Positions 25,004 to 34,142 of a stretch of DNA of 58,142 nucleotides are shown here, one piece after another. Origin of the DNA: an uncultured Monoglobus sp. (GTDB lineage: Bacteria > Bacillota > Clostridia > Monoglobales > Monoglobaceae); assembly GCA_947625055.1 (NCBI GenBank), contig CANQMT010000015.1:1-58142 (forward strand), read 5' to 3'. The stretch's first letter is position 1. Each line of letters begins with the position of its first letter. A model generated the notes under the pieces. The model worked only from the letters and a program-made list of their open reading frames with translations, was not told the DNA's origin and made no database searches. Both the position numbers and the translations under genes were made by a program.

Positions 25004-26416
25004 ATGTCAAAAACCTTGCTCAATAAAAATAACAATAACAAATTTTCGGAACTGAGCGCGGCTGAGGCCAAGAATATGAACGCATACTGCGAGGATTACA
25101 AAGCTTTTCTTGACAAGGCCAAGACCGAGCGCGAGTTCGCTCACGAAGCGCAGAAATACCTCGAAAACAACGGTTTTAAACCGCTTGAGGCGGTAAGCAG
25201 GCTCAAACCCGGCGACCGCGTTTATACCATAAACCGCGGCAAGGGCGTGCTGGCCGCGGTCATCGGCGCGAGACCGATAACCGAGGGCGTAGGAATTGTG
25301 GGCGCGCACATTGATTCGCCGCGGCTCGACTTAAAGCCGAACCCGCTGTACGAGGACGGTCATTTTGCCTTTTTCAAGACCCATTACTACGGCGGAATAA
25401 AAAAATACCAGTGGACGACCGTTCCCCTGGCGCTTCACGGCGTGGCGACGCTTGAGGACGGAACTCAGATTAAGATAAGCGTGGGCGAAAAGGACGGCGA
25501 CCCGACATTCATGGTGACGGATCTTCTTATCCACTTCGCCAAGGACCAGATGCAAAAAAAGCTTATCGAGGCCATACCCGGAGAGAGTCTTAACATAATA
25601 CTCGGCAACGCCGAGTATGACGGCAAGGACGATGAGGGTGAGGAAATAAAAGAAAAAGTAAAATACAACATATTAAAGCTGCTCAGCGATAAATACGATA
25701 TTCGCGAAGAGGACTTCATCAGCGCGGAGATCGAGGCGGTTCCGGCGTACAAGGCAAAAGACCTCGGATTTGACCGCAGCATGGTCGCGGCATACGGTCA
25801 TGACGACCGCGTCTGCGCGTACGGTGCTTTAAGGGCGGTGGCCGATCTTAACAGGTCGGCCCACACCGCCGTATGTCTGCTGGTCGACAAGGAGGAGATC
25901 GGCAGCGTGGGCAACACGGGCATGCGTTCGAGATATTTTGAAAACACGCTTGCCATGATGGTCGACAAGTGCGAGGACAGCTACAGCGATCTGAAGCTTC
26001 GCGCGGCCATGTCAAACTCGGTGTGCATTTCGGCCGATGTTTGCGCGGCTTTCGATCCGGGCTGGCCCGAGGCAGCCGAAAAGCACAACATTCCCGTGGT
26101 CAACGGAGGGCTCGGCGTTATGAAGTACAGCGGCTCGGGCGGCAAAAGCGGCGCGAGTGACGCGAGCGCGGAGCTCATGGCCAAGCTGAGAAAGATATTC
26201 AACGACGCGGACATAAAGTGGCAGGCGGGAGAGCTCGGCAAGGTTGACGGCGGAGGCGGCGGCACGATCGCGGGCTTTGTCGCGAACCTTGATATTGAGG
26301 TCGTTGACGTCGGCGTGCCGCTGCTTTCGATGCATTCACCGTATGAAAGCGCCGGAAAGTTGGATATTTATATGGCCTATAAAGGCTACAAAGCATTTTT
26401 TGACAGAAAGAACTAA
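25004..26416 (+). CDS. M18-family metallo-aminopeptidase
   Basis: Zinc aminopeptidase of 470 residues in the M18 (aspartyl aminopeptidase-like) family. Metal-binding motifs are GAHIDSPRLDLKP near 104, GHDDRVCAYG near 264, DKEEIGSVGNTGM near 295, DVCAAFDPGW near 344 and the C-terminal LSMHSPYE near 440. M18 enzymes are cytosolic dodecamers that remove N-terminal residues from peptides. AAAGGAG precedes the ATG. It follows a short gap containing palindromic repeats and is the third peptidase-type gene within 8 kb. Confidence 0.93.
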   Translation: MSKTLLNKNNNNKFSELSAAEAKNMNAYCEDYKAFLDKAKTEREFAHEAQKYLENNGFKPLEAVSRLKPGDRVYTINRGKGVLAAVIGARPITEGVGIVGAHIDSPRLDLKPNPLYEDGHFAFFKTHYYGGIKKYQWTTVPLALHGVATLEDGTQIKISVGEKDGDPTFMVTDLLIHFAKDQMQKKLIEAIPGESLNIILGNAEYDGKDDEGEEIKEKVKYNILKLLSDKYDIREEDFISAEIEAVPAYKAKDLGFDRSMVAAYGHDDRVCAYGALRAVADLNRSAHTAVCLLVDKEEIGSVGNTGMRSRYFENTLAMMVDKCEDSYSDLKLRAAMSNSVCISADVCAAFDPGWPEAAEKHNIPVVNGGLGVMKYSGSGGKSGASDASAELMAKLRKIFNDADIKWQAGELGKVDGGGGGTIAGFVANLDIEVVDVGVPLLSMHSPYESAGKLDIYMAYKGYKAFFDRKN

Positions 26417-26420
26417 GAGT

Positions 26421-26442
26421 AAGGCGGAAAAATTTCCGCCTT
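26421..26442 (+). terminator. Weak hairpin after the M18 gene
   Basis: AAGGCGGAA and TTCCGCCTT form a 9-bp stem, but no T-run follows on the plus strand, so termination may be partial and the S-layer gene downstream may receive read-through. Confidence 0.35.
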
Positions 26443-26475
26443 GCTTGGCATTAATATGAAAGGTGAGATAAGCTT

Positions 26476-28938
26476 ATGAAAAACGGAATATTTAAAAGAA
26501 CTTTCGCGGCGGCGCTGTCGGCGGCGCTGCTGTTTTCATGCGCGGCGGCTGCGGAGCCCGGGATCCCGCATGAAGCGGAACTTGAGGCGGAGATCGCGGT
26601 TTCGAACCCTGTCTCGAACATAACGGCGGGCGATGAAGCCTATGTCAGAGTCGAACTCGCTTTGCCGAATTCCGAGATATACGCCTATGAACTTGGCGTT
26701 GAATATGACAGCGGCTGTCTTACATATTCCGGCGCCGAGGGCGGTCTCGGCGCGGGAGCAGTGAGCGCCGCGGCAGAGGAGAGCGGCAGGATCAAGGTCG
26801 CTTTCAGCAACACGGGCGGCGGGAGCGGATCAAACACCGTCCGCGCCACTTTGCGGTTTAAAACGAACCGCGCCGACACCGCGAACGTGACGCTGAAAGA
26901 AGCTGCCGTTGTGTCTCCCGATATGGGTTATAAGGAATACGACGGCTTGAACAAAAGTACCGCTATTACCATAAAATCAAAAACAAACTCGTCCGTCGGA
27001 GGCGGCGGGGGAGGTTCCTACGGCGGCTTTAGCGGCGGAGGAGGCACATTCTCGGTCGGCGGCGACAGTAACACCGTAACTTCGGTATCGCAGCCGCTTG
27101 AGTTTGTTGATCCCTCGTCAAGCGCCGAACCGACGATGATATTCAATGATCTTGACGGTTTTGAATGGGCGGTCCCCGCGATAACCGATCTGTATGCGCG
27201 GGGCGCGGTAAGCGGCTATGACGACGGCGGTTTCCACCCCGGCAGCGGCGTCACGCGCGCGGAATTCTGCAAGTTCATCACGGCGGGGCTCGGCGTCGCG
27301 CTTCCCGAAACCTCCGAAACGGCGTTTGAAGACGTGGCGGCAGATGAGTGGTACGCGCCGTACATCGCGGCGGCTGCCGAGCTTAAAATAATAAACGGAT
27401 ATGAGGACGGCGGATTTCGCCCGGACAACAATATTACGCGCGAGGAAGCGGCGGCGGTGATCTGCCGCGCGGCTGACGCTCTCGGCGCCGCTCTGCCGGA
27501 GACGCGGCTCAATATAAATTTTAAGGACGAAAACGAAATTCAGGATATCTTTGTCGGTTATGTTGACAAGCTTTATACCGTCGGAATAATCAACGGCGAT
27601 GATGACGGATATTTTCGTCCTGCCGACAGTCTGAGCCGCGCCGAGACCGCGCAGATGATCGACAATCTGATAAAAGCTCTTGAGCCCGAACCGACCGAAA
27701 TGCCCGAAATCGAGCCGATCGAAAGCGGCGGGCCCGAAATTGCAGATGAGGAAGTTTCCCCGAAAGGCGCGAAAATGGTTAAGGCCGCCGATGAGTCTGA
27801 GACTGCGGACGGCGAAAAAGAGACTCCGGATCCGGAAATGACGGCGGAACCGAACGAGACTCGTGAACCCGAAGCGACGGCCGAGCCGACGGGCACGGAA
27901 GCTCCGAGGGCAACGGATAAGCCGCAGCCTACAGGAGAACCGGCGGTTACGGAAAAGCCGGAGGCGACCGAGGAGCCGTCCGCCACGGAAAAGCCCTCGT
28001 CCACCGAGGCGCCGATCACAACGGACGAGCCGTTTATGCCTGACGTTGTATTCGGCTGCGACGGCACAGATGAGCTTTATTCGTACAGCAATATTTATGC
28101 TTACAACATTCCCGACGACGGAAGCCGCGACGCGTTTTATGATGACTTCACCACATTCCAGCGCTCCGCGGCGGGCGGCGCGGAGGCGGTATATAAGATA
28201 TCCTACGCGCAAAGAGTTCGGGTCGTGACATATTTCTACGCGGGCGAGCCTCTTAAGGATTTTGCCTTTGAGTCGTCGGCGGACTGCGTGACATGGAACG
28301 CGAGGAAATTTTCCGCCGACTATCTCGCGGCAGAGGGAAAATGGACCCGCGCGGTCTACTCGCTCGACGTTCCGGACAGCGAGCCGTATATAAAGATGAT
28401 ATTCCCCGAGACGGTCAACTGGTGGACGCCGCTCATATCCGAGGTTTCGGCTGAGACGGGAGAGGCGCGGCCCGAGAAAATAATTATTGACGGCTCGGAC
28501 GAGCTTATTATCCCGAACTACGACAGCGCGGAATACAAATTCTCTGCCCGTCTTGTGGACCAGATCGGAGAGACGGTCGATGAGCCCGTGAAGCTTTCGG
28601 TCAAGGACGGCGGCGTTTCCGGCATCTCGATCTCTGAGGACGGGGTCGTCGTGATAAAAAGCGGATCCGTCGACGGAACGGAATTCACGATTTTGGCCGA
28701 GGCGGGCGGATTTTCCGCCGAGCTTCCCGTTACGCTCAAGGCGGCCCTCGCGGGGGATTTAAACGGCGACGGCGCGGTTACGGATGAGGATATAAAAATC
28801 GTGCTGATAAGTTATGACAAGCGCAGCGGCGGCGCGGATTGGACGAACTTCCGCGACGGCGACATAAACCGCGACGGCAAAATAAGCGTGATCGACATAG
28901 CGTATATTTCAAAAAAGGCGGCGATCGAAAATGAGTAA
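26476..28938 (+). CDS. S-layer protein with cohesin, three SLH repeats, discoidin-like and dockerin modules
   Basis: Exported protein of 820 residues. Signal peptide 1-26; cohesin-like beta-sandwich about 35-168 (NITAGDEAYVRVEL, YELGVEYDSGCLTYSG); Gly-rich linker about 175-200; three SLH repeats about 225-395 (GGFHPGSGVTRAEF, GGFRPDNNITREEA, GYFRPADSLSRAET), which bind pyruvylated wall polymer; Pro/Thr/Glu linker about 400-515; discoidin-like module about 525-665; Ig-like segment about 675-770; and a C-terminal dockerin with two EF-hand repeats (GDLNGDGAVTDEDI and GDINRDGKISVIDI). Having wall anchor, cohesin and dockerin in one chain suggests a surface scaffold that binds dockerin partners and itself plugs into another cohesin. 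The stop overlaps nrdG by eight bases. Confidence 0.85.
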   Translation: MKNGIFKRTFAAALSAALLFSCAAAAEPGIPHEAELEAEIAVSNPVSNITAGDEAYVRVELALPNSEIYAYELGVEYDSGCLTYSGAEGGLGAGAVSAAAEESGRIKVAFSNTGGGSGSNTVRATLRFKTNRADTANVTLKEAAVVSPDMGYKEYDGLNKSTAITIKSKTNSSVGGGGGGSYGGFSGGGGTFSVGGDSNTVTSVSQPLEFVDPSSSAEPTMIFNDLDGFEWAVPAITDLYARGAVSGYDDGGFHPGSGVTRAEFCKFITAGLGVALPETSETAFEDVAADEWYAPYIAAAAELKIINGYEDGGFRPDNNITREEAAAVICRAADALGAALPETRLNINFKDENEIQDIFVGYVDKLYTVGIINGDDDGYFRPADSLSRAETAQMIDNLIKALEPEPTEMPEIEPIESGGPEIADEEVSPKGAKMVKAADESETADGEKETPDPEMTAEPNETREPEATAEPTGTEAPRATDKPQPTGEPAVTEKPEATEEPSATEKPSSTEAPITTDEPFMPDVVFGCDGTDELYSYSNIYAYNIPDDGSRDAFYDDFTTFQRSAAGGAEAVYKISYAQRVRVVTYFYAGEPLKDFAFESSADCVTWNARKFSADYLAAEGKWTRAVYSLDVPDSEPYIKMIFPETVNWWTPLISEVSAETGEARPEKIIIDGSDELIIPNYDSAEYKFSARLVDQIGETVDEPVKLSVKDGGVSGISISEDGVVVIKSGSVDGTEFTILAEAGGFSAELPVTLKAALAGDLNGDGAVTDEDIKIVLISYDKRSGGADWTNFRDGDINRDGKISVIDIAYISKKAAIENE

Positions 28939-29440
28939 GCTGAACGTGGCGGGCGTTGTTCCCGAGTCGATAACCGACGGCGAAGGCATAAGATATGTGC
29001 TTTTTGTGCAGGGCTGTCCGCATCACTGTCCCGGCTGCCACAATCCCGAGACGCACAGCTTTGAGGGCGGGACCGAGACGGACATTGATGATATATATTG
29101 CGAATTTAAAAAAAATCCGCTGCTCAGCGGCATAACATTTTCGGGCGGCGAGCCGTTCTGCCAGCCGGATCCTTTGGCTGACCTGGGCGAAATGGTTGTC
29201 GGCGGAGGAAAAAACGTTACCGTCTTTTCGGGCTACACGATCGAGGAGCTGCTTGAGATGGGAAGGGACAATCCCGATATTATGCGGCTTTTAAACGTTG
29301 CCGACGTGCTGATAGACGGCAGGTTCGTGCTCGCCGAAAAGAGCCTTACCATAAGGTTCCGCGGCAGCAGGAACCAAAGAATGATCGATCTTAAAAAGAC
29401 CCTCGCCGACGGCGGAAAAACAATATACACATTTGAATAA
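28931..29440 (+). CDS. nrdG: Anaerobic ribonucleotide reductase activating protein
   Basis: Radical-SAM activase of 169 residues. The iron-sulfur cysteines are Cys29, Cys33 and Cys36 in QGCPHHCPGCHNPET, and FSGGEPFCQ near 75 is the SAM-binding GGE motif. It generates the glycyl radical on NrdD for oxygen-free deoxyribonucleotide synthesis. nrdD is not in this window, which is unusual since the pair is normally adjacent. The gene starts inside the end of an S-layer protein gene (eight-base overlap) and is followed 15 bases later by another S-layer gene, so it appears inserted within an S-layer transcription unit. Confidence 0.93.
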   Translation: MSKLNVAGVVPESITDGEGIRYVLFVQGCPHHCPGCHNPETHSFEGGTETDIDDIYCEFKKNPLLSGITFSGGEPFCQPDPLADLGEMVVGGGKNVTVFSGYTIEELLEMGRDNPDIMRLLNVADVLIDGRFVLAEKSLTIRFRGSRNQRMIDLKKTLADGGKTIYTFE

Positions 29441-29455
29441 CGGGAGAATGGAAAA

Positions 29456-32400
29456 ATGAAAAAAAATATTTCCACAAAAAAATTTATTTCAGCTATCTTA
29501 ACATTAATAATGATATTAAGCGCCGCGGTCTCCGCGCCTCTTTGCTCTGCCGAGGAGAGCGGAGAAAACGGCGCGGTCATATTTGACGATCTGGCCGACT
29601 TCTCGGTTTCCGCCGCTCACAGCGACGGACTTGAGATCGACGTTGTGACCGAGGAAAACAAATACGCATTCAGCGGCGACGATACCCACCTGATACGCGT
29701 CACATCCGACGCGGAATGGATAGAATACGATCTTCCGACGGGCGGTTATCTTGTTTTTCACGCGGCATATTCGCCGAATGAGGAGATCTCGCATTTCACG
29801 TTTGAGTACACGGCCGACGGAGAAAATTATGAAAAGTTTAACCCTATAATCACGACCGACCCGATCCCGGGAAAATGGACCACGGTTGATTACAGCTTAA
29901 AAAAGCTGCCCGAGGACGCAAAAAAGATCAAACTCACGTTCGGGAATATCGGCGGCACTCCGTGGTCGCCGTGCATAGAGAGCGTGGAGCTGAGAACGCG
30001 CGGAACAAGCGAGATCGGATTTGTCGATTGTGTCGGCACCAAATACTATGGAGCCACAGCAAAGCTTAAAAATCTCGGCCTTGTCAGCGGCTACAGCGCG
30101 ACGGAATTTAATCCCGAGGGCAGCATAACACGGGCTGAATACTGCTCAATGATAGCGCGGCTTCTGGCGATAAACGAAATCGTCGATCCTGCGGAGTTCG
30201 GAAGAGTGTTCAGCGATGTGGACAGCGATTACTGGGGAGTGGGCGCGATATATGCTCTGTATTCCATGGGAGTCGTAAACGGCGACGAAAAAGGCAATTT
30301 TGATCCCGAGGACAATATAACGGCGCAGGACGCGGTGAAGATACTGGTTTCATCGCTTGGCTATACCGCGATGGCGCTTGACCGAGGCGGTTATCCCGCC
30401 GGTTATCTCTCCGAGGCTTCGAGACTCTCTCTTTTTGACGGTCTTGAGGATATTGGGGCCGCCGATTTGCTCAAACGGGGCGACGCGGCAATAATTATGA
30501 GCAATTCGCTCAAAGTCCCGATCGTGACGCAAACGGTGTATGGCGGAAATTCCGGAGTTTATGAATACGGTACCGACACGATACTCAGCCGCTACCACAA
30601 CATCAAAACGGTTTGCGGCGAGATAACCGATGTCGGCCGCGCGGGAGTCTATGCCGAAAACAGTACCGCGGAGGGCAGATTTGTGATAAGCGGCGAAACT
30701 TATTCCGCGGGCGGTTTTGATTTGCTGCCGTATCTCGGAATGCGCGGTACCGCGTATCTTAAACAGAGCGGGAATTCGGAGCCCGAGGCTGTTTATTTTG
30801 AGACGGACAGCGGAACCGATGTGATCGAATTCGGATATAACGACTATGAGCGATTTGATGACGGAGCGGTGTATTATCTTGAAAACGGCGCCGAGCGAAG
30901 GATCAGCCTGAGCGGCGAAGCCAAGGTAATATATAATTACCGCTATTTGACTCGGGCTGGGCTTATCGAAAACGGAGAACTGCCGTTTAAGTGCGGATTT
31001 ATAAAAATAATCAGAAATTCATCGGGTTCGGAATACATAATGATCCGCGATTACGAGACTTATGTTTTAAACGGCGGCGCGAAGCTCGGCGGCGCTATAA
31101 ACGACAAAAATTCGGGCGCGGTCAGTCTGGGCCTTGAAAACGCGGATCTCGTTATGTTTTATTATGACGGTGAAAAAACCGAGTATGACCCGGAATACGC
31201 GCTTAATAAAAACGAGGTCCTGAACGTGGCTAAGAGCATTGACGGCACTGTGGCCGATCTGCGCGTTTCGATCGACACGGCGGTGGGCGAGGTGACGAGA
31301 GTCGACCGCACCGTCAACGAATATATGATAGGCGGCAAACCATATTCCGCGTCGGAGTATTTCTTGAAAAGCGGCAGAGCGGCGGTTCCCGGAACGGCCG
31401 AGATAACGGCGTATCTTGACATAAACGGGAACATCGCCTTCATCGACGGCTCGGGCCGGGCCGAGCAGTACGGATATTTGACGTCAACGGCGTCGGGGCG
31501 CGAAATGTTCTCGGGCGCGGTCCTGCTTCAAGTGATAACCGAAAGCGGCGCTGCGGAGACCCTGCGTGCGGTCAGCTCCTCGCGTCTTGACGGCGAGAGG
31601 GCGGTTCTTGACAGATTCGAGCAGCTTTCGCCGCAGCTTGTCAGATTTACCGCGAAGGATGACGGCACAATAATCGAGCTGAGCACCGCCACGGATGTTA
31701 GCGCGCCCGTGGACGAGACTCTGTTCTCGCGCAGCTATGTCTCCGAGTCGGCCAAATATTACGACAGCCTGAGCGTGTTTGCGTCAAAATATCAGCTCGA
31801 CGCTTCCACAAAGGTGTTTATCGTTCCCGCGGACAGGGAGGATATTGAAAAATATCGCGTCACCGACAAATCGGCGCTGCTGACCGACACGGCGTATAAT
31901 GTGCAGATATTCGATTTAAACAGTGAGTATAAGGCGGGGGCGGTCGTGATAACCCGCGCAGAAGACGGCGGCGCGATATACAATTACAGCCCGGTATGCG
32001 TCATTGGAGGCTCCGGAGTATACCTTGACGAAAACGGTTCAGAGTGCCTGATCCTTACGGTTTACGAAAACGGAGAGGCGAGAGAACTGAAATTCGGCGC
32101 CGACGGGGCGGCAGACAGGACCGCTTCATGGATCCCCGGTTATTCCGAGCGCGCGACCGCGGGCGGAACGGATCCGTTCAGCGCGGGCGAGGTAATGCAG
32201 TTTACCGAAAACGAAGGCGTTTGCACGGCGTTCAGAATGCTGCTGACCGGCGACGTTATCAAAAGCGGGGCTTATTTTGAAAACAACCTCGCTGATTACG
32301 GCCCTCTGACGGCGGACCAGTACTACAGCGAGCTCTACACGGCATTCGGGCTCATCCGAAACAAATTCAGCGATAAGATTATGCTCGCACCGAACGGCGA

Positions 32401-32557
32401 GTATCTGCGCACGATCCCTTTGGGCGGTTCTGTATACGTGCTGAACCGAAGCACGCATAAGCTGTCTGAAGGTACCGCGGCGGATATCGAACAGGACGGA
32501 GAGGCCTTTGTTCAGCTACGCCTCGGAGCCCCGAATATTACCGTGGTTATGAGATAA
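29456..32557 (+). CDS. S-layer homology domain protein
   Basis: Exported protein of 1033 residues. Signal peptide 1-31; discoidin/carbohydrate-binding-like module about 40-180, whose end (GKWTTVDYSLKKLPEDAKKIK, split pattern) is similar to the module in the 26476 protein; three SLH repeats about 190-375, the first two clear (EFNPEGSITRAEY, NFDPEDNITAQDA), the third divergent; then about 650 residues of beta-rich sequence with no family I recognise. It is probably a structural surface-layer protein. It lies 15 bases after nrdG with GGGAGAATGG upstream of the ATG. Confidence 0.82.
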   Translation: MKKNISTKKFISAILTLIMILSAAVSAPLCSAEESGENGAVIFDDLADFSVSAAHSDGLEIDVVTEENKYAFSGDDTHLIRVTSDAEWIEYDLPTGGYLVFHAAYSPNEEISHFTFEYTADGENYEKFNPIITTDPIPGKWTTVDYSLKKLPEDAKKIKLTFGNIGGTPWSPCIESVELRTRGTSEIGFVDCVGTKYYGATAKLKNLGLVSGYSATEFNPEGSITRAEYCSMIARLLAINEIVDPAEFGRVFSDVDSDYWGVGAIYALYSMGVVNGDEKGNFDPEDNITAQDAVKILVSSLGYTAMALDRGGYPAGYLSEASRLSLFDGLEDIGAADLLKRGDAAIIMSNSLKVPIVTQTVYGGNSGVYEYGTDTILSRYHNIKTVCGEITDVGRAGVYAENSTAEGRFVISGETYSAGGFDLLPYLGMRGTAYLKQSGNSEPEAVYFETDSGTDVIEFGYNDYERFDDGAVYYLENGAERRISLSGEAKVIYNYRYLTRAGLIENGELPFKCGFIKIIRNSSGSEYIMIRDYETYVLNGGAKLGGAINDKNSGAVSLGLENADLVMFYYDGEKTEYDPEYALNKNEVLNVAKSIDGTVADLRVSIDTAVGEVTRVDRTVNEYMIGGKPYSASEYFLKSGRAAVPGTAEITAYLDINGNIAFIDGSGRAEQYGYLTSTASGREMFSGAVLLQVITESGAAETLRAVSSSRLDGERAVLDRFEQLSPQLVRFTAKDDGTIIELSTATDVSAPVDETLFSRSYVSESAKYYDSLSVFASKYQLDASTKVFIVPADREDIEKYRVTDKSALLTDTAYNVQIFDLNSEYKAGAVVITRAEDGGAIYNYSPVCVIGGSGVYLDENGSECLILTVYENGEARELKFGADGAADRTASWIPGYSERATAGGTDPFSAGEVMQFTENEGVCTAFRMLLTGDVIKSGAYFENNLADYGPLTADQYYSELYTAFGLIRNKFSDKIMLAPNGEYLRTIPLGGSVYVLNRSTHKLSEGTAADIEQDGEAFVQLRLGAPNITVVMR

Positions 32558-32568
32558 TAAAAAAAGAC

Positions 32569-32596
32569 TTGCAATTTCCTGAAAATCTGTTATAAT
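32569..32596 (+). promoter_or_regulatory. Promoter of the 32725 gene
   Basis: TTGCAA and TATAAT are 16 bases apart. The resulting leader of about 120 bases contains three TTGCAA palindromes or near copies (also at about 32623 and 32634), possibly an operator. Confidence 0.55.
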
Positions 32597-32724
32597 ATAC
32601 TATGATTGAAATTTAAAGAAATTGCAAAACAATTGCAACTTTTTTGAAAAATTGTCGTCTAATACTATAGGAAGCATAAAAGGCGATACGTCTTTCATAT
32701 AAAAACTGAAAGGAGATGCGTTAT

Positions 32725-33495
32725 ATGAAAAAGATTGTATCATTATGTCTGGCCGTTATTTTGCTGGTTTCGGCATTTTCTGTTCCGGTTTTCGCGGATT
32801 ACAAGGCCATTCAGAAGCCGGGCGAGTATGTCGGCCAGGCTCAGTACACCGATATTGTGACATATATCAATCATTACGCGATCCCCTCGTGGATAGTGAA
32901 CGGCTATCCTATGGTGGCGGTCGAGGATCTGAACAAATACGGCTTTGACGTGCTGTGGGACAGCGCGAACCGTACCCTGAGAATTTTCAGGAACACGGAC
33001 AAGACCTATCCAAATCCAATTCCGGTCTATCTGCCCAAAGATAATCAGCTCGGCACTACTCAGTTTGAGGTCCGCGCGTCGGACGTGAAAGTATACATAA
33101 ACGATTATGAATATCAGATCCAGGGCTTCTCGGGTCTTTCGGGCTACACACTCATGTATGTCGGCGACCTTACCGCCCTCGGAGCGACAATGTATTATGT
33201 CAGTGAAAACAAGGCGGTCAACATCTGGATAAACGGTATGAGCATAGCCGAGTACCAGCGCCCCACGGCCACAAAGGCCCCGGTTTACAACATTCCGGTC
33301 CAGACGGTGAACAGCGGCGAGACGGTATATTACGACTATATTGATGAAAACATGCCCGACTGGGCGCGTCCCACTGTAACGAAACTGGTCAATAAAGGTT
33401 ACATCAAGGGCGATCCTTACGGCAGGCTCCGCCTCACCGAGGAAGATTTGAGATACTTTGTGATAAATGACCGCGCCGGAATTTACGGAAATTAA
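32725..33495 (+). CDS. Secreted protein with copper-amine-oxidase-N-like and partial SLH-like segments
   Basis: Exported protein of 256 residues. Signal peptide about 1-24 (ending VFA); a region about 40-170 with the Cu_amine_oxidN1-like pattern (PMVAVEDLNKYGFDVLWDS, LMYVGDLTALGATMYYV); a short Thr/Pro linker; and a C-terminal 45 residues, MPDWARPTVTKLVNKGYIKG then LTEEDLRYFV, resembling one SLH half-repeat. The ATG at 32725 is preferred because the in-frame ATG at 32716 overlaps the AAAGGAG binding site. It is likely a cell-surface protein of unknown role. Confidence 0.7.
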   Translation: MKKIVSLCLAVILLVSAFSVPVFADYKAIQKPGEYVGQAQYTDIVTYINHYAIPSWIVNGYPMVAVEDLNKYGFDVLWDSANRTLRIFRNTDKTYPNPIPVYLPKDNQLGTTQFEVRASDVKVYINDYEYQIQGFSGLSGYTLMYVGDLTALGATMYYVSENKAVNIWINGMSIAEYQRPTATKAPVYNIPVQTVNSGETVYYDYIDENMPDWARPTVTKLVNKGYIKGDPYGRLRLTEEDLRYFVINDRAGIYGN

Positions 33496-33512
33496 TTATT
33501 GGAGTTGTTAGT

Positions 33513-33794
33513 ATGAATATACGACCCTCAGCCGCAATTCGCGACAATTATAACGATATTTCTAATTATTGTAAAAGCACAGGCGAGCCCATATGCCTCA
33601 CAAAGGATGGCGAGGGAGATCTCGTTGTTATGAGTATGGACGCGTTTTCAAGGCGTGAAATGATGCTCAAACTGCGCGAGGAGCTGATCGCGGCCGAAGA
33701 GGACAGAGTTTCCGGCAAACCCGGGTGCACCGTTGACGAGCTTGATAAGATATTAAGTGATGTTATTTCGGAGGCAAGCAATGCCCAAGGGTGA
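33513..33794 (+). CDS. Phd/YefM-family antitoxin (second module)
   Basis: Antitoxin of 93 residues with the Phd/YefM pattern NIRPSAAIRDNYNDISNYC, then PICLTKDGEGDLVVMSMDAF and an acidic/Leu-rich C-terminal helix. It aligns over its whole length with the antitoxin at 4016-4279, so the two modules are paralogues. GGAG precedes the ATG. Its last 14 bases overlap the toxin gene. No separate promoter is obvious; it lies 17 bases after the 32725 gene and may be co-transcribed with it. Confidence 0.85.
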   Translation: MNIRPSAAIRDNYNDISNYCKSTGEPICLTKDGEGDLVVMSMDAFSRREMMLKLREELIAAEEDRVSGKPGCTVDELDKILSDVISEASNAQG

Positions 33795-34107
33795 AACTTC
33801 GCGTAATGAATACAGCGTTATTGTTTCGGACAGATCCGCGGCAATGCTTAAAAACCATGTTGGTTTTATGGCGCGCGTATCTCCGAATGCGGCCGAGAAA
33901 CTGCGGCGCAGAATGATAGATGAGATCAAATCATTGTCATTTATGCCGCAAAGCTGCACTTGGTTCAATCACGCTGAAATTCCAAAGAACAAATATCGTA
34001 AGAAACTTGTTGCAAAGCGTTATCTGCTTATATTTCAAATCAAAGGTGATACAGTATTTCTTGATTATATCCTTGATTGCAGACAAAATTATTCATGGCT
34101 TATATAA
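33781..34107 (+). CDS. RelE/ParE-family toxin (second module)
   Basis: Toxin of 108 residues. It has the RelE/ParE pattern: EYSVIVSDRSAAMLKNHVGFMARVS split over 8-28, KLRRRMIDEIKSL near 39, then KYRKKLVAKRYLLIFQI and VFLDYILDCRQNY. The ATG at 33781 has CGGAGG 5 bases upstream; an earlier in-frame ATG at 33757 lacks this. Target (mRNA or gyrase) cannot be told. It is closed by a hairpin directly at the stop codon. Confidence 0.8.
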   Translation: MPKGETSRNEYSVIVSDRSAAMLKNHVGFMARVSPNAAEKLRRRMIDEIKSLSFMPQSCTWFNHAEIPKNKYRKKLVAKRYLLIFQIKGDTVFLDYILDCRQNYSWLI

Positions 34108-34139
34108 AAATCTCTCCGCCCGAAAGGGTGGAGAGATTT
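34108..34139. terminator. GAAA-tetraloop terminator hairpin
   Basis: AAATCTCTCCGCCC and GGGTGGAGAGATTT form a 14-bp stem closed by GAAA. The T-run is weak on the plus and better on the minus strand. Repeat copy B follows at once. Confidence 0.8.
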
Positions 34140-34142
34140 CTG

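Noticed and set aside
27118..28212. Minus-strand open frame of 364 codons
   Set aside because: Antisense shadow of the SLH repeats and linker of the cohesin/dockerin protein; Arg-rich and without family motifs.
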